Shown: in pieces, positions 31,485 through 34,393 of the stretch
How the letters are laid out: every line of letters begins with the position of its first letter
Numbering within the stretch: position 1 is the first letter of the stretch
Source: an uncultured Lachnospiraceae bacterium
Lineage (GTDB): Bacteria > Bacillota_A > Clostridia > Lachnospirales > Lachnospiraceae
Direction: 5' to 3'
Length of the DNA stretch: 34,393 nucleotides
Assembly (NCBI GenBank): GCA_910588595.1
Contig: CAJUQU010000006.1
Coordinates: forward strand, 1-34,393
The notes under the pieces: generated by a model
Told to the model about the DNA's origin: nothing
What the model saw: only the letters and a program-made list of their open reading frames with translations
Database searches by the model: none
Program-made: the position numbers and the translations under genes

Positions 31485-32477
31485 CTATATGCCGCAGATC
31501 TCCTCGATCCGCTGCAGCTCCTCATCGCTGAACCTGACATTGGACAGCATGCCCACGTTGTCGATGATCTGCGCCGGCTTCGACGCCCCGATCAGCACAC
31601 TCGTGATGTCCCCGTCCCGCAGGATCCACGCCAGCGCCATCTGTGCCAGACTCTGCCCGCGCTCCCCGGCGATCTCGTTGAGCGCCCTCACCTTGTCGAT
31701 CGTAGCGCTGCCCAGCGCGTCCTCCTTCAGGAACCTGCCGTCTGTGCGGATCCGGCTGTCCTGCGGGATCCCGTCGATATAGCGGTTCGTCAGAAGCCCC
31801 TGCTCCAGCGGGCAGAACGTGATGACGCCGATGCCGTTTGCCGCCGCGTAGCCCTTCAATCCATCCTGCTCGATCGTCCTGTCAAACAAGGAATATTTTC
31901 TCTGGTTGATGATGAACGGTGTGCCCATCTTCCGGAAAAGGTCCGCGATCGCGATCGTCTCTTCCTTATTGTAATTGGAGATCCCGACATAGAGCGCCTT
32001 CCCGCTGCGAACGATGCCGTCGAGCGCTCCCGCCGTCTCCTCGAGCGGCGTGTCCTTGTCCGGTCTGTGGTGATAGTAGATGTCCACATACTCAAGCCCC
32101 ATGCGCCTCAGGCTCTGGTCAAGGCTCGCGACAAGATACTTCTTGCTGCCCCAGTTTCCGTAAGGTCCCGGCCACATATCGTACCCCGCCTTTGTCGAGA
32201 TCACAAGCTCATCCCTGTACACGCCAAGCCCCTTCGCCAGAATGCGCCCGAAATTCTCCTCCGCCGCCCCGTACACCGGACCATAATTATTGGCGAGATC
32301 AAAGTGCGTGATCCCGCTGTCAAATGCGGTGTGGCACATGGACTGCATGTTGTCAAAGCCGGCGTTGGAGCCAAAATTGTGCCACAGTCCCAGGGAGACT
32401 GCCGGCAGCATCAGCCCGCTCCTCCCGCAGCGGTTATACTGCATCGTGTCGTACCGTTTATCGTTTGCTGTATACAT
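31485..32477 (-). CDS. Aldo/keto reductase, YghZ (AKR14)-like
   Basis: 330-residue NADPH-dependent reductase with a TIM-barrel fold. The catalytic tetrad is seen as Asp and Tyr in THFDLANNYGPVYG, Lys in VISTKAGYDMWPGPYGNWGSKKYL, and His in DIYYHHRPD. The NADPH-binding end has VLIGASKPAQIIDNVG. The long loop with MWPGPYGNWGSKKY is a mark of the YghZ/L-glyceraldehyde 3-phosphate reductase group, which detoxifies aldehydes such as methylglyoxal. ATG at 32477 has AGAGAGG upstream; the longer frame is not used. Single gene. Confidence 0.92.
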   Translation of the reverse strand: MYTANDKRYDTMQYNRCGRSGLMLPAVSLGLWHNFGSNAGFDNMQSMCHTAFDSGITHFDLANNYGPVYGAAEENFGRILAKGLGVYRDELVISTKAGYDMWPGPYGNWGSKKYLVASLDQSLRRMGLEYVDIYYHHRPDKDTPLEETAGALDGIVRSGKALYVGISNYNKEETIAIADLFRKMGTPFIINQRKYSLFDRTIEQDGLKGYAAANGIGVITFCPLEQGLLTNRYIDGIPQDSRIRTDGRFLKEDALGSATIDKVRALNEIAGERGQSLAQMALAWILRDGDITSVLIGASKPAQIIDNVGMLSNVRFSDEELQRIEEICGI

Positions 32478-32679
32478 TTCGATACCTCTCTTCCTAAGAA
32501 ACCGTGCAGAAACATCCTGTCGGCAGTTTGCCATATAGTCATCAGTCCCTGTTGATCCGTTCCTTATTTTTCAGTATAACAGATTGGCATCAAAACCGAT
32601 AGACGAATATCCGTTTTATTTTCTGTGTTCATAAATCGTTCATAGTTCTTTGAAAAATTATTCAATAAAACAACACGAT

Positions 32680-32708
32680 TTGGACATTTAACCACTCTAT
32701 ACTATAAA
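32680..32708 (+). promoter_or_regulatory. Promoter of a probable small RNA
   Basis: TTGGAC (32680-32685) and TATAAA (32703-32708) with a 17-base spacer, upstream of a hairpin-rich stretch without a reading frame. Confidence 0.6.
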
Positions 32709-32710
32709 CA

Positions 32711-32822
32711 TAAGGTGATACGAAAGATACCTTACAGACAACAAGTGGTAACTTTACTTATTAATAACTTTTTCATAATATATGCCAAGTGGTCGAAAGA
32801 TTACTTGGCATCCTCCCTTTTA
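32711..32822 (+). ncRNA. Candidate small RNA with twin hairpins
   Basis: About 110 bases between a promoter and a terminator-like stem. Hairpin 1 has arms TAAGGT (32711-32716) and ACCTTA (32729-32734). Hairpin 2 has arms TGCCAAGT (32783-32790) and ACTTGGCA (32803-32810), followed by TCCTCCCTTTTA. Both 12-base loops contain CGAAAGAT. The start predicted from the promoter (about 32715) falls inside hairpin 1, so the exact 5' end is open. No Rfam family recognised by eye. Confidence 0.45.
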
Positions 32823-32850
32823 TGCGGTATTTTCCAAAATTTAATTTTTC

Positions 32851-32879
32851 TTGCATTATATTCCATTTTCGTGTATAAA
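32851..32879 (+). promoter_or_regulatory. Promoter of the symporter gene
   Basis: TTGCAT (32851-32856) and TATAAA (32874-32879) with a 17-base spacer. The start would be near 32886, 130 bases before the symporter ATG. Confidence 0.65.
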
Positions 32880-32904
32880 TATAGATAAGGCTTTATGCTC
32901 CTAA

Positions 32905-32961
32905 AGAGAATATTCCACCTACGACAGAACGGGCTGTCCGAATGGGATGTTCTCTCTTTTT
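32905..32961 (+). terminator. Terminator in the symporter leader
   Basis: AGAGAATATTCC (32905-32916) pairs with GGGATGTTCTCT (32944-32955) using two G-U pairs. An inner hairpin (GACAG 32923-32927, CTGTC 32934-32938) sits inside, and C plus five T follow. It lies between the promoter and the coding region, so expression may depend on antitermination. No known riboswitch class recognised. Confidence 0.6.
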
Positions 32962-33016
32962 ATGCATTTCATCTGCAGTCTGAATCAAACGATCATCTTG
33001 TGAAGGAGGAATTTTT

Positions 33017-34393
<1,377 letters not shown>

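Noticed and set aside
31395..32555. 386-codon open frame on the plus strand opposite the aldo/keto reductase
   Set aside because: It is the mirror of a GC-rich coding gene, rich in Arg/Pro/His/Asp, with no family likeness. The minus-strand frame has full aldo/keto reductase motifs.
32711..32822. Hammerhead or other self-cleaving ribozyme because of the CGAAAG loops
   Set aside because: The hammerhead core CTGATGA and the three-way stem layout are missing.

Overview
The window reads as a draft contig end from a Gram-positive anaerobe of the Clostridia, most likely Lachnospiraceae. The support is TnpV/MobC/ParM-type mobile genes, an RlmD without a TRAM domain, a DUF4179 anti-sigma factor, strong GGAGG ribosome sites and sigma-A promoters with 16-18 bp spacers. 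Genus cannot be decided by eye. The first 48 bases are Illumina adapter, so the left contig edge is artificial.

Layout. 49-5229 is part of a mobilisable or integrative element transcribed leftwards: ParB-like protein, TnpV, a frameshifted ParM/StbA actin-like ATPase, ParR-like protein, MobC and a truncated MOB-type relaxase. It abuts rlmD. 5559-9123 holds two rRNA methyltransferase genes (rlmD, rlmI) separated by a MITE and a decayed AT-rich stretch with a SUKH/SMI1-like immunity gene. 9332-11174 is an LrgA/LrgB operon that also carries its FCD-type GntR regulator and has a perfect palindromic operator at the promoter. Then come an ArsC/Spx-like protein, a MATE exporter behind a leader-peptide attenuator, a secreted protein, phosphofructokinase, a chemotaxis receptor, a C39-like protein and aspS. 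21538-24093 holds an AAA-ATPase/PD-(D/E)XK protein and a divergent Uma2-family protein.

The most interesting part is 24148-29248, a compact and apparently self-contained peptide-signalling and RiPP system. A 597-aa regulator with two helix-turn-helix domains and a helical-repeat body (RRNPP-like) ends tail-to-tail, with overlapping stop codons, with a 52-aa secreted-type peptide gene on the minus strand (25938-26096). That peptide is a candidate pheromone. Its promoter and the promoter of the RiPP operon face away from each other across one large inverted repeat (26149-26207); the outer end of each arm forms the -35 box of one promoter. The RiPP operon encodes a 28-aa precursor (26296-26382) with one cysteine in a D-x-x-C context, a radical SAM/SPASM maturase and an ABC exporter. 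A 12-bp hairpin follows the precursor and could set a high precursor-to-enzyme ratio. My model is that the exported pheromone is sensed by the regulator, which acts at the shared operator to switch both pheromone and RiPP production. This is inference from layout and motifs.

29301-34393 holds an ECF sigma/anti-sigma pair, an aldo/keto reductase, a probable small RNA with two similar hairpins, and the start of an alanine/glycine:cation symporter behind a terminator-bearing leader. Several intergenic regions carry copies of two dispersed repeat families.
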